A stretch of DNA of 64,000 nucleotides from Immundisolibacter sp. (GTDB lineage: Bacteria; Pseudomonadota; Gammaproteobacteria; Immundisolibacterales; Immundisolibacteraceae): NCBI RefSeq assembly GCF_041601295.1, contig NZ_JBFIII010000001.1, positions 21,139-85,138 on the forward strand, given 5' to 3'. Under the pieces are notes generated by a model. That model did not search any database. It was not told where the DNA came from and saw only the letters and a program-made list of their open reading frames with translations. The translations under genes and the position numbers were made by a program. Below are positions 56,901-64,000 of the stretch, piece after piece. Within the stretch, counting starts at the first letter, position 1. Every line of letters begins with the position of its first letter.

Positions 56901-57253
56901 TCATGGGTGCCGAGTTCTCTGGTGCATCAATGGTCGGCATCATCGCCCTGGTCGGTATGGTGGTTCGGGCATCGCTGCTGATTATCGAGTTCGGGCGCGA
57001 GGCCGAGGCGCAGGGCATGAGCCTGCGCGAGGCTATGCGCACCGCCTGCGCGCTGCGCTTGCGCCCGATTGTGCTGACCTCGCTCACCAACATGCTGGGC
57101 GCCACGGTCATGTTGCTGGATCCGGTGTTCCGGGGTTTGGCCATCAGCGTAATTTTCGGCACCGCGTTTTCCACCGGGCTGACCATGATCGTGGTGCCGG
57201 CTCTGTATTACGCCTATCGCCAGCGTTTGCTCAGCAGGGCGGCAGTGGCCTGA
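53990..57253 (+). CDS. RND-family efflux permease
   Basis: A 1087-residue inner-membrane pump with the twelve-helix, two large periplasmic-domain layout of the RND superfamily. Helix 4 holds LGSLVDDAIVVVENIHRH with the paired Asp of the proton relay. The adaptor and TetR genes precede it. Sequence around the porter domain (SVEQTDALVRDVGRELRATPEV) and length put it in the broad hydrophobe/acriflavin-like group rather than the CzcA metal group; I cannot name the substrate. Confidence 0.95.
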   Translation: MSDSRFNAAGRLADFFVDSKLTPLVILGVALFGTMALLLTPREENPQIVVPAAQVSVTLPGASAQEVENLLLTPLEAALSGMPDVEHTYGTASNSLASVQVEFDVGISKEAALVRVYDKVEQLRPHLPAQAGAPTVTPIDADDVPVVTITLASTDYDDYALKRIADRMAERLRSVRGVSIVQVYGGRDRELRVEIEPERMQAFGVTLDQGLARLAASNFAGPVGDITLQGQRAGVYLDSQLGSLEDLQRLVVGESDGRLIYLEDVAETVDGPPQDRRSMARLALGPADPLFPALGGDEMPAVTIAVAKKAGENAVRIGHEVQRRVKRMQSEFVPAGVQIVTTRNDGDKADDAVNTLVEHLGIAILAVVGTLLLTLGWREGLMVMLVVPLVMLTVIMADGFAGVTINRVALFALILALGSLVDDAIVVVENIHRHYTDNPGGDRRAMAVQAVAEIGNATNFATFSMMAVFAAMIVVSGMPGEFFFPIVVNLPTAMFTSLVFAYVVTPWAARRWLRPKPLLADFSAQSAQAYGVYDRILCLLLDRPLLRRGLYIAMAALIGLTSLMPAWQYLRPSGPVGEKSFLGLLMTFLPKDDINTFNIFIDLPENASVEQTDALVRDVGRELRATPEVTNYLVALAQPGVTDLSNLLRGSLNRRSAHQAEVRVNLIHRGQRARTSMQVVADLRPRLHAVSRSYPGSVIRTFDDPPGPPSRAKLLAEVYGNDPDDMRRVAADVRAQFEATPGVAEVFDSVAKPVRRHRVVVDEEKAALSGVSPRQLADVLQVLFEGVSVGRVHLPDERNVVPIRIQVPRRDELRPQDLDRIQVSNAAGQIVPVSELVRVVPDYEDVPILHKDNERVIFVGSEYLTGAGLYAVLDLNQRLESVKDGAGRPLRVGNLGLYDEPPDTIAGTNMLWEGETRMMLDAYRDMTYALLLAISVVYLMLVAYYRSFAIPLVALAALPLAFIGVFPGHLVMGAEFSGASMVGIIALVGMVVRASLLIIEFGREAEAQGMSLREAMRTACALRLRPIVLTSLTNMLGATVMLLDPVFRGLAISVIFGTAFSTGLTMIVVPALYYAYRQRLLSRAAVA

Positions 57254-57272
57254 CGAGGGCCGGTCTGCCCGC

Positions 57273-59000
57273 TCAAACGGGCAGCAGTGCCTCCACCATG
57301 AGCTGCAATTGCCGTTCGCCGCGAAAAGTATTGACCTGCGGCCGATAGGCAATGTGCACCCGTTCCCCCAAGTGTTCGCATAGGGTTGCCGCGCGCCAGG
57401 CGATGGCGCCCACGCGCTCGCCGCCGGACCTGTGCGACAGCAGCAGGCGCAGATGGTCGCCGCCCACCACGCGCGTCTCGTGAAGTTGAAATTCGTCGTC
57501 GAACAGCGGCGGCGCGAAGCCTTGGCCCCAGGGTCCGGCCGTGTGCAGGCGTTGCGCGAGGTCCAGCGTCAATAGTGCCGGGTCAAGCGAGCCATCGCTG
57601 AGTAACGCATCGGTTGGCAAAACACCGCCCGTTTGCTCCAGCACGGCGTGGCCAAGCGCGGCCGCGAATGCGGTCAGATGTTCATGCGCCAACGTCAGGC
57701 CGGCCGCCATGGCATGTCCGCCGAATTTCTTGATCATGCCCGGATGGCGGGTTGCGACTGCTGCCAGCGCGTCGCGGATATGCACTCCGGACAGCGAGCG
57801 CGCCGAACCGCGCCACACACCGTCGGCCGCTGGCGCAAATGCCACCGCCGGCCGCGTGTAGCGCTCGCGCAGTCGCCCGGCGATGATCCCCACCACACCG
57901 CTGTGCCAGTCCGGGCTGTGCAGGCACAGCACCGGTGGCAAAGGCGCGCTGAGTGCCTCCATATGTGCCGTTGCCTCAGCCTGCATCTGCGCCTCGACCG
58001 CGCGGCGCTGGCGGTTGAAGGCGTCCAGTTGAGCCGCCATCTTGGCCGCTGTAGCCGGGTCGTCAGTCAGCAGGCACTCGATGCCAAAACTCATGTCGTC
58101 CATACGCCCGGCGGCGTTCAGCCGCGGACCGGCGCGAAACGCCAGCTCGGTCGCCGTTATCGGCTCGCCCGTCGTATCCAGGGCCAGCAGTGCACGCAGG
58201 CCGGGCTGCCCGCCGCCAGCATTCAATCGCGCCAGGCCATGTGCGACCAGCACGCGATTGTTGTAGTCGAGCGGGACCACATCCGCGACCGTGCCAAGCG
58301 CCACCAGGTCCAGCAGTCGGGCGAGGTTAGGCTCGGCGCGCCCGGCCCTGAACCAGCCGTCGGCACGCAGCCGCGCGCGCAGCGCCAGCAGGAAGTAAAA
58401 CATCACGCCCACGCCCGCCAGGTGCTTGCTCGGAAACGGGTCACCAGGCAGGCGCGGATTGACGATCGCATTGGCGTCCGGCAACTGCTGGCCGGGCAGG
58501 TGATGGTCCGTCACGACAACCGCGATGCCGCTTTTACGCAACTGCGCGATGCCATCGAGACTGGTGATGCCATTGTCCACGGTGATGACCAGGTCCGGCC
58601 GAGAGGCAATGGCGGCGTGCGCGACCTCGATGGACAGCCCATAGCCGCTTGTGAATCGGCTGGGCACCAGATAATCCACCGTGCCAGCCCCGAGGACCCG
58701 CAGGCCGCGTACCGCCACGGCGCATCCGGTAGCGCCGTCGGCGTCATAGTCGGCCACCACCAGTAATCGCCCGCCGCCGGTGAGCACGCGCGCAGTGAGC
58801 GCGGTGGCGGTGTGCATGCCGCTGAGGGTGTCTGGTGCCAACAGCCGATCGGTGGGATAACCGAGCTCGTTGGGCCTTACGCCGCGGGCCGCGTAGACGC
58901 GCGCCAGTACGGAGCAACCCAGCTGTCTGGCCAGGGCGGCGATCGCTGATGCCGGTGGCGGCGGCCGCCGGCTGATCGGCCGTCCAAGGCTCACCATCAT
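57273..59000 (-). CDS. recJ: Single-stranded-DNA-specific exonuclease RecJ
   Basis: A 575-residue 5'-3' ssDNA exonuclease for recombination and mismatch repair. The DHH-family motifs are clear: VVADYDADGATGCAVAV, TVDNG, VVTDHHLPG, NPRLPGDPFP and the later GGHAMAAGLTL of the DHHA1 domain. Two adjacent ATGs (59000, 58997) overlap the upstream stop; an ATG at 59012 adds four residues. It is convergent with the RND operon, 19 bases apart. Confidence 0.96.
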   Translation of the reverse strand: MMVSLGRPISRRPPPPASAIAALARQLGCSVLARVYAARGVRPNELGYPTDRLLAPDTLSGMHTATALTARVLTGGGRLLVVADYDADGATGCAVAVRGLRVLGAGTVDYLVPSRFTSGYGLSIEVAHAAIASRPDLVITVDNGITSLDGIAQLRKSGIAVVVTDHHLPGQQLPDANAIVNPRLPGDPFPSKHLAGVGVMFYFLLALRARLRADGWFRAGRAEPNLARLLDLVALGTVADVVPLDYNNRVLVAHGLARLNAGGGQPGLRALLALDTTGEPITATELAFRAGPRLNAAGRMDDMSFGIECLLTDDPATAAKMAAQLDAFNRQRRAVEAQMQAEATAHMEALSAPLPPVLCLHSPDWHSGVVGIIAGRLRERYTRPAVAFAPAADGVWRGSARSLSGVHIRDALAAVATRHPGMIKKFGGHAMAAGLTLAHEHLTAFAAALGHAVLEQTGGVLPTDALLSDGSLDPALLTLDLAQRLHTAGPWGQGFAPPLFDDEFQLHETRVVGGDHLRLLLSHRSGGERVGAIAWRAATLCEHLGERVHIAYRPQVNTFRGERQLQLMVEALLPV

Positions 59001-59950
59001 CGTGTTCGCCACGCGCCGTAGAGAACTCGCGACAACAACCCGCGGCGTTGCACATCGAACACGGCGTTGCCCGCCGGGCCGGTGACGTGCAGGTGAAGAC
59101 TCGCCAGCTGCTTGCCATCCAGTGCACGTCGCAGCGGGCGTAACCAGCGTTCATGCAGATCATCGGCGGTGGTGTTGACCGCCAGGTCCAGCAGGCCATG
59201 TTCAGTCGCCAAGGCGTCGAGAAGCTGTGTACCGGATGCGGGTACCGGCTCGGGCGTGACACCCGCCAGCCGTGAAAGCCCGCCAATCAGCGGCTGTTCG
59301 GTCCATACCCGGCTGAACGGGGAAGGCCCAAGCGTTGGGGTAACGCCGCTGCCCCACAGCCATAGGGCATTGGCAGGGGCTTGGTCGAGTGCCTCACGGG
59401 CAAGATTGGGCGGGGCGTCGAACAGCAGCATTTGCAGCTCGTTCAGCCAGGCTTGCCAACGTGGTGCATCGGGGCCGCTGGGTTGGCCGTCGGCCACTCG
59501 TCCGCCGGGCAGACTGTCCGGTGGCGAGGTTTCAAGCATTGGCGCCTCGTTGGACAGCACGTACCAGCGCAGCGGCGTGGCCATGTGCCAACTGACACCC
59601 TGAATGATGTCGGCGCAGCTTACCCGCTCGAACAGCGCCCGCGCCTGAGTTGGCGTCAGCGGAGTCGCGTCCAGGGACAGCAGGCGCAGGCTGGCGCCTG
59701 CTGGCTGCAGGCACACCGGATCGAGCCGCGAGCACCACGCCGGTGGTGGTGTGCCAAAGTCGTGGGCATAGGTCGCTGCCGCCAGCGGCGGGGCAAGGTC
59801 CCTGCTCCAGCCGAACAGCGCGAAGGCCGGCAAGTAGGCAGTAAAAGGCTCGCGGGTTGGTACGTCTGGCAGGCTCGGGTCGAGACCGAGCTCAGCAGCC
59901 AGCGGGGCGGCGTCGAGTTGGCTAAGGTGAATTGTCAGGCGGGACGGCAT
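58997..59950 (-). CDS. rpfE: RpfE-type conserved protein
   Basis: A 317-residue cytoplasmic protein matching, by content and place, the RpfE family encoded beside recJ in Xanthomonas, where rpf genes affect pathogenicity factors. The C-terminal part reads LDLAVNTTADDLHERWLRPLRRAL and HLHVTGPAGNAVFDVQRR. The mechanism is unknown; some databases call it a phosphoglycerate-mutase-like or regulatory protein. I use the second ATG (MPSRLTIHL). The stop overlaps the recJ start. The family name is moderately secure and the function is not. Confidence 0.7.
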   Translation of the reverse strand: MPSRLTIHLSQLDAAPLAAELGLDPSLPDVPTREPFTAYLPAFALFGWSRDLAPPLAAATYAHDFGTPPPAWCSRLDPVCLQPAGASLRLLSLDATPLTPTQARALFERVSCADIIQGVSWHMATPLRWYVLSNEAPMLETSPPDSLPGGRVADGQPSGPDAPRWQAWLNELQMLLFDAPPNLAREALDQAPANALWLWGSGVTPTLGPSPFSRVWTEQPLIGGLSRLAGVTPEPVPASGTQLLDALATEHGLLDLAVNTTADDLHERWLRPLRRALDGKQLASLHLHVTGPAGNAVFDVQRRGLLSRVLYGAWRTR

Positions 59951-60048
59951 GCCCGCCGAGTGTGCCAGAAACGGCGTCAGGCGCCAGCCAGCACACAACC
60001 GGAGTCATGTCAGGGAAACTCAGAAACCAGTCGCAGGCGTGGATTGGC

Positions 60049-60082
60049 AAGGAATCCGAAAATCACACTTTTCGGATTCCTT
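60049..60082. repeat. Perfect 14-bp inverted repeat
   Basis: Arms 60049-60062 and 60069-60082 are perfectly complementary around the loop TCACAC, between the rpfE-type gene start and the hydroxyacid dehydrogenase end. The loop and the inner AAAA/TTTT stem match the second hairpin in the tatA-tatB gap (loop CCGCAC, same inner AAA/TTTT). It may act as a terminator for the minus-strand dehydrogenase, 17 bases after its stop, though the T-rich part is inside the stem rather than after it. Confidence 0.85.
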
Positions 60083-60099
60083 ACGCCAGACCTATGACA

Positions 60100-61128
60100 T
60101 CAGCCGATCTTGGCCAAACGCGCCTTCCACGTGTCGAGCGCTTCCGGGTTCTTGGTGTACAGCGGCGGTTCGCCGCGCAGCACACGCTCGACGTTTGCCA
60201 GCGCGGCCACCGGCAGCGAGTCCATCACATCCTTGCTGTGGCCAATGATGTGTGGGGTCAGAATCACGTTGTCCGCGCCGACGAACTCGCGCAGTGGGCT
60301 TGTCGCGGGTAGGGGTTCCTCGACGAACGCGTCAAGCGCCGCGCCGGCGATCACGCCTTCCTTGAGCACCTTGTGAACGGCGGCTTCGTCCAAGGCCGCG
60401 CCCCGAGCGGTGTTAACCAGGTACGCGGTCGGCTTCATCAAACGCAGTTCACGCTCGCCGATCATCGCCCGCGTCTCGTTGGTGACCGTGACATGCATGC
60501 TCACAAAGTCGGAGCGTTTGAGCAGGTCATCCAGCTCGACCTTCTTGATGCCGGCTGGCGCCTTGTCCTGACTCACATAGGGGTCGAAGTAGAGAATTTC
60601 TGTTTCCCAGCCTTGCAGGCGGTCGACCACGCCACGGGCAATGCGGCCCATGCCGATCAGGCCCACCGTGCGCCCGCGCACGCTGCGGGCGGTGAGATCA
60701 CGCGGCCGCGGGGCATTCTCGGCAAGCAGGCGCTGTTTGAACGGCATCTGCATGGACAGCGCGGCGATGAACAGCACCGTGGCCTCGGACATGCCCAGGA
60801 AGTTCTCCGGCGTGGCCCCGTGTCCAACGATGATGCCAAGCTCGGTGGCGGCATCGACATCAATGCTTTCAACGCCGATAACTGGTGACATGATGGCGCG
60901 CAGGCGGGGCGCGGCCTGCATCACGGCGCGGTCGATCTTGGTGATGGGGCTGGCCACGATAACGTCGGTGCGGCCAAACAGGCGCGGAAAATCCGCCGGG
61001 TCATAGACTGTGAACCCAGGCCCTTTGGGCGCCGGCCCGCGAATGATCTCGCAGTCCAGCGTGCCGAGCGCGTCGGCCAGCACATCGGAAATCCAGTCGG
61101 TCGAGACAAAAACGACCCCTTTGCTCAT
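60100..61128 (-). CDS. D-2-hydroxyacid dehydrogenase (paralogue 2)
   Basis: A 342-residue NAD(P)-dependent dehydrogenase. The Rossmann motif GMGRIA, the catalytic Arg in NTARGAALDE, the Glu in DAFVEEPLP and the His in LTPHIIGHS are all present. GAGGAG lies 6-7 bases before the ATG. It is a family relative of the gene at 18617-19597 but not a close copy. A plus-strand GACCGGCC-type repeat (61174-61189) lies upstream of its start. It probably interconverts a 2-oxoacid and D-2-hydroxyacid in the same pathway as the aldolase-like proteins. Confidence 0.9.
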   Translation of the reverse strand: MSKGVVFVSTDWISDVLADALGTLDCEIIRGPAPKGPGFTVYDPADFPRLFGRTDVIVASPITKIDRAVMQAAPRLRAIMSPVIGVESIDVDAATELGIIVGHGATPENFLGMSEATVLFIAALSMQMPFKQRLLAENAPRPRDLTARSVRGRTVGLIGMGRIARGVVDRLQGWETEILYFDPYVSQDKAPAGIKKVELDDLLKRSDFVSMHVTVTNETRAMIGERELRLMKPTAYLVNTARGAALDEAAVHKVLKEGVIAGAALDAFVEEPLPATSPLREFVGADNVILTPHIIGHSKDVMDSLPVAALANVERVLRGEPPLYTKNPEALDTWKARLAKIG

Positions 61129-61173
61129 GCTTTTCTCCTCGTTGTTGATGTGAATGAAAGGACCGGCAGCGCC

Positions 61174-61189
61174 GACCGGCCGACCGGTT
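61174..61189. promoter_or_regulatory. Candidate operator, GACCGGCC-type repeat upstream of dehydrogenase
   Basis: Contains GACCGGCC followed by GACCGG, and the palindrome ACCGG-CCGA-CCGGT at 61176-61189. It lies about 50 bases upstream of the dehydrogenase start on the minus strand. Related strings occur at 25513-25520 and 61935-61964 (see findings). Confidence 0.45.
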
Positions 61190-61402
61190 TTTATACAGAC
61201 GGTCCTTCGGCCAGGCCCGATACACGATAAGCCCGGCACACGATACCGCGGGTGGGATGGACCGAATTGTAGGTGCCGGCCTGCTCGCACCGCAACCGCA
61301 GGATCAGCCCGCGGAAACGGCGCATTTGCCGCTCAGGCGAGTCCTGGACAGAAGCGCCCAAAAGGCCTTCCGACCACGCTGGTCCGACCGAATCGACGAC
61401 TA

Positions 61403-61432
61403 AAATCCCCTTGCTGTCAGGCAAGGGGATTT
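61403..61432 (-). terminator. Hairpin downstream of MAPEG gene, probable terminator
   Basis: A perfect 12-bp stem (61403-61414 with 61421-61432) and 6-base loop, 53 bases past the MAPEG stop on the minus strand. On the minus strand the right arm continues into TTTTA, a short U tract consistent with intrinsic termination. Confidence 0.65.
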
Positions 61433-61484
61433 ATTCAACTGCCTTAGGGACCCGCTGACGTATTCAGCACTTCTCCAGGTGCGC

Positions 61485-61904
61485 TTATCCAGCCGCAACG
61501 GTCGGGATGGACAAGGCTGTGCCCGCCAGCCAGTACAGCCACAGGGAGCACCCCAATCCGACTACGAAACACAGCGTGCGCACCGGGGCAATGTTCGCCA
61601 GATAGACAATCAAATGCAGGACCCGCGCGGCGAGGAATATGCCTGCCGCGATGGCGGCTTTACCTGCATCGGCACCGGCGACATGCGCCAGGATTACCGC
61701 TGGCGCGAACACGGCCAGCGCTTCCCAGGCGTTCGCCTGGGCGCCGACGGCGCGGGCGCCGATACCTTCCAGCTTCGCGGCCTGTACACGCGGATGCTTA
61801 ACGTCAACCGATCCGAACTGCCGAGTCCGGTACACGGCGGTAATGCCGGAAATGATGTAAGGCAAGAGCACGGCGCCGATCAGCGCCCAAAGCGGTAGCG
61901 TCAT
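61485..61904 (-). CDS. MAPEG-family membrane protein
   Basis: A 139-residue four-helix membrane protein of the MAPEG family (membrane-associated proteins in eicosanoid and glutathione metabolism). RVQAAKLEGIGARAVGAQANAWEALAVFAPAVIL (in pieces) in the first half and AARVLHLIVYLANIAPVR in the third helix are the family's conserved features. Bacterial members may act as glutathione transferases or peroxidases; the substrate is unknown. A GAGAGGGG site precedes the ATG. It lies between the second hydroxyacid dehydrogenase and the third aldolase-like gene. Confidence 0.88.
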   Translation of the reverse strand: MTLPLWALIGAVLLPYIISGITAVYRTRQFGSVDVKHPRVQAAKLEGIGARAVGAQANAWEALAVFAPAVILAHVAGADAGKAAIAAGIFLAARVLHLIVYLANIAPVRTLCFVVGLGCSLWLYWLAGTALSIPTVAAG

Positions 61905-61934
61905 TTGTTGATCCCCTCTCGTGAAGATTATTGT

Positions 61935-61964
61935 GACCGGCCGGCCAGTCCGGACCGGCCGGTC
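61935..61964. promoter_or_regulatory. Perfect 10-bp inverted repeat, candidate operator
   Basis: GACCGGCCGG at 61935-61944 and its reverse complement CCGGCCGGTC at 61955-61964, separated by ten bases. It lies upstream of the MAPEG gene (start 61904, minus strand) and just downstream of the aldolase-like gene. The core GACCGGCC is shared with motifs before two other catabolic genes. Confidence 0.55.
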
Positions 61965-61980
61965 GCAGTGTAGATCAGTT

Positions 61981-62970
61981 CTAGGCCGCTTTCAGATCAG
62001 TGTCGACGATGGCCCCGGTCTTCAGGAGAACCTCGCGAATGCGTGCCTGGGTGGCCTCATCGGTACGCGGTGCAAGCGGTGGCCGGCACACGCCCATTTT
62101 GAAGCCGAGCAATTCCAGCCAGTACTTGATGGGTGCAAGCGCGTACTGGTTGCGGGTCACCAGAGGCACCATGAACAGTTCGCTCAGAAGATCCCGAAGC
62201 GGATCAAGTTCTCTGTAGATGGGCAGGGCTTCGTCGAATTTGCCGGCGTCGGCGAGTGCTTGGAGTTTGAAGAAGCGTTCCCGCAGCCGACCGTACATGA
62301 TGACCTCGAGCGTTCCGAAAATGCATTGCGCGCCATGCACGATGCGATCCCACAGATAGAACGACTCCATCGGTTCGGTCACGACGATGCGGTCGCCGCA
62401 CATTTTGCGCATGGCGATGCTGTCAGCAGGGTTGCTGACGCCGTTCTTGATCCCGACCACCATGGGTAAATCCGCCAGGCGGTTAATCAGCCCGTGGTTC
62501 AGCAGCACACCTGCGGTCGGCGTCTGGTACAGCACGATGGCGAGCGGCGAGTGGTCGTTCAGGTACTTGTAGTAGCCGTACAGGTCGGCGTCGGAACGCA
62601 ACTGGATTACCGGGTTGATCACCTCGATGAAGTCATAGCCCAGCGTGTCCAGAAATTTGGCTTTCTCGATCACCGTGAACGGCGACGGGTCCAGAATGAC
62701 CGACGTCAGCATCATCCGGCCCTGGTTGGCACTGGCGCAGATCTGCGTGTAGCGGTTCCACTCGGTGGGAGTCATGTTCCAGGCTTCTGCCATATTGCCG
62801 CCGGTCATCAGGCCGTAGAGCCCGATTTCAGCGTATTTGTTGACGTTGAATGCCAGTCCTTCCTCGTCCAGGCTGAAGTCTGGCTTGAACGGCGTGGTCG
62901 GGGCGTTGGTCGAACCCACCATGTGTTTCCGGGCCCAAGCCTTGGCTTCATTCTGCGTATATTTGGCCAT
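61981..62970 (-). CDS. DapA-family aldolase/hydratase-like protein, copy 3
   Basis: A 329-residue TIM-barrel protein, third paralogue in the window. The Schiff-base Lys is in VGIKNG and the Tyr in IVLYQTP, with the substrate loop GGNMAEAW instead of GTTGE. It is clearly more diverged from the tandem pair than they are from each other, though it keeps the INPVIQLRSDADLYGYYKYL block, so it is likely an older duplicate. The start is chosen for GAGGAG about 7 bases upstream. The MFS carrier gene upstream suggests import of the substrate. Confidence 0.87.
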   Translation of the reverse strand: MAKYTQNEAKAWARKHMVGSTNAPTTPFKPDFSLDEEGLAFNVNKYAEIGLYGLMTGGNMAEAWNMTPTEWNRYTQICASANQGRMMLTSVILDPSPFTVIEKAKFLDTLGYDFIEVINPVIQLRSDADLYGYYKYLNDHSPLAIVLYQTPTAGVLLNHGLINRLADLPMVVGIKNGVSNPADSIAMRKMCGDRIVVTEPMESFYLWDRIVHGAQCIFGTLEVIMYGRLRERFFKLQALADAGKFDEALPIYRELDPLRDLLSELFMVPLVTRNQYALAPIKYWLELLGFKMGVCRPPLAPRTDEATQARIREVLLKTGAIVDTDLKAA

Positions 62971-63081
62971 CGGTTTTCTCCTCGCGGTTAACGACCAGCG
63001 ACGGTCGGGATAAATTCCAGTCAAGAACAGGTGGGCTGCCCCCTGTTCGTTCCGAGCATGGCCCAAGTTCCTTGCAGGAAC

Positions 63082-64000
63082 TTATGCTCTGTCTGAAGCA
63101 TCGCCGACCACCGGTTCCGATGCAACAGACGTCCCGTCTGTGAGCTCAGGTCCGAGGCGTCGATTCGCGCGCGCAACCCATGCCGCAACGGCGAGTCCCA
63201 GCAGCGCGACCACCGCCAAAAACAGAAAATAGTTCCGGTGCCCCGGAGCTCCAGGCGCTGCATCGAGAATTCGCCCAGTGATGGGTGCGAAGAATATTTC
63301 GGGGGTAAAGCCGATGAACGACACCACGCCGACTGTTGTGCCCGTGATGTTTGTTGGGGTTTTTGTCTCCTCCAGCAACGCAAAATAGACGCCGCGAAGC
63401 GCAAACACGGCGAAGGCGCTGACAAATATATTGACAAGAATAAGGGCGAGCCAATCCGATGCGGGAGTTGCCAAAGAAAGAATGCCGAAAGATAAAAAAA
63501 GTACGCCGAACATCAATGAAATAATTCGGCTCGCCAGATACCTGTCCGCCAGCACGCCGGCAGCCACGGCCGCAATCGGTCGCACATAGGAGGTCAGGGC
63601 AGAAAGCCGGGCGGCGTCAATTTCGTTCATCCCCAATACCTGGACGGCATACAGGGAATAATTGTCCAGACCTTTATAGCCGCAATAAGCGCACAGGATA
63701 ATTCCGGCCTGGGCCCAGATGGTCGGTCGTTTAAACGTAGCGACAGTATCCGCGAACGTCAGTCGGGGCTTTATCGCGGAGAATTTTTCGCCCGACCCGG
63801 GCAACAAGAGCCAGGCCAGCACGCCGATGGCGCAGGTGGCGCCTGAATACAGCAGGAGCACTCCGCGAAAACCCGCCCGCCGCTGTACATCAGTTGCCAG
63901 AGTGGCATCGGTCGGCAAGTAGAACGCCAATACCGCGATGCCGATGAATGCAAAGCAAGCGGCAACGAATCCGCGACCACCATCCAAAATTCCAAACGCC
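63082..64000 (-). CDS. MFS transporter, truncated at the window edge
   Basis: The last 300-odd residues of a carrier whose N-terminal part lies beyond the window: the open frame continues to base 64000 and the first readable residues (AFGI-LDGGRGF) fit an internal transmembrane segment. About six helices follow, including GKGLDNYSLYAVQVL-like sequence (KGLDNYSLYAVQVLG) and DRYLASR, typical of the second MFS half. The codon use is more AT-rich than in the neighbours. Its stop is 111 bases from the copy-3 aldolase start, same strand, so it is probably transcribed with it. Confidence 0.85.
   Translation of the reverse strand, partial: AFGILDGGRGFVAACFAFIGIAVLAFYLPTDATLATDVQRRAGFRGVLLLYSGATCAIGVLAWLLLPGSGEKFSAIKPRLTFADTVATFKRPTIWAQAGIILCAYCGYKGLDNYSLYAVQVLGMNEIDAARLSALTSYVRPIAAVAAGVLADRYLASRIISLMFGVLFLSFGILSLATPASDWLALILVNIFVSAFAVFALRGVYFALLEETKTPTNITGTTVGVVSFIGFTPEIFFAPITGRILDAAPGAPGHRNYFLFLAVVALLGLAVAAWVARANRRLGPELTDGTSVASEPVVGDASDRA

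Larger units (their letters stand above)
61129..61484. other. Intergenic region, no gene recognised
   Basis: About 356 bases between the dehydrogenase start and the MAPEG gene end, both on the minus strand. Apart from the operator-like motif at 61174-61189 and the terminator-like hairpin at 61403-61432 I see no gene. Short open frames here lack ribosome sites and family features. Confidence 0.5.

Noticed and set aside
61191..61424. A 77-residue minus-strand open frame in the intergenic region
   Set aside because: It begins inside the terminator-like hairpin, lacks a ribosome site and has no recognisable features.

Overview
This window is 64 kb of GC-rich chromosomal DNA from a free-living gammaproteobacterium. 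The evidence is the core gene order mlaFEDCB - ibaG - murA - hisGDCBHAFIE - tatABC, a short-form HisG, monofunctional HisB, an RpfE-type gene beside recJ, and glnE next to mgtE. The mix of core genes with catabolic genes (AlkB-type hydroxylase, HsaA-type flavin monooxygenase, three aldolase-like DapA-family proteins, D-2-hydroxyacid dehydrogenases, MFS carriers) fits a hydrocarbon- or aromatic-degrading lineage such as Immundisolibacter. That genus is a guess from gene content only. There are no insertion sequences, prophage genes, CRISPR arrays or rRNA genes.

Layout. 0-4.2 kb (+): thioredoxin reductase, an Smr-domain protein, a PilZ protein and an ABC exporter pair. 4.3-7.6 kb (+): a probable operon of MHS-type transporter, alpha/beta hydrolase and sulfotransferase. 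7.7-10.6 kb (-): a small mono-haem c-type protein, then an unusual pair, a PP-loop ATPase with a QueC-like cysteine cluster and a polysaccharide pyruvyl transferase-like protein. 10.7-18.5 kb (-): stomatin/NfeD-protease pair, tandem universal stress protein, Kef-type antiporter and a P2A-type cation ATPase. 18.6-27.6 kb: a catabolic block with SulP transporter plus D-2-hydroxyacid dehydrogenase, AlkB-like hydroxylase, HsaA-like monooxygenase, YajG-like lipoprotein and an atypical SDR on the minus strand, then two tandem aldolase-like genes on the plus strand ending in a clear terminator. 27.6-32.6 kb: a lipid-flippase-like membrane protein, a possible 28-codon gene with a near-perfect Shine-Dalgarno, cytochrome b561, tRNA-Arg(CCU), birA, coaX and a SPOR protein. 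32.8-37.2 kb: mgtE and glnE. 37.3-52.1 kb (+): the long Mla / ABC / BolA / Grx / murA / histidine / Tat array. 52.3-57.3 kb (+): TetR regulator with an RND efflux pair. 57.3-60 kb (-): recJ and rpfE. 60.1-64 kb (-): a second catabolic block with D-2-hydroxyacid dehydrogenase, MAPEG protein, a third aldolase-like protein and an MFS carrier cut by the window edge.

How the genes work together. The Mla genes keep outer-membrane lipid asymmetry. MurA starts peptidoglycan synthesis. The nine his genes encode the histidine pathway except HisZ, which a short HisG needs and which must lie elsewhere. TatABC exports folded proteins. The two catabolic blocks share paralogous aldolase-like and hydroxyacid-dehydrogenase families and GACCGGCC-containing intergenic motifs, which suggests one regulon acting on a 2-oxo- or 2-hydroxy-acid intermediate.

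The observations I consider most worth following are the PP-loop/pyruvyl-transferase pair, the mosaic duplication of the aldolase-like genes with its possible shared operator, and the small gene before cytochrome b561.
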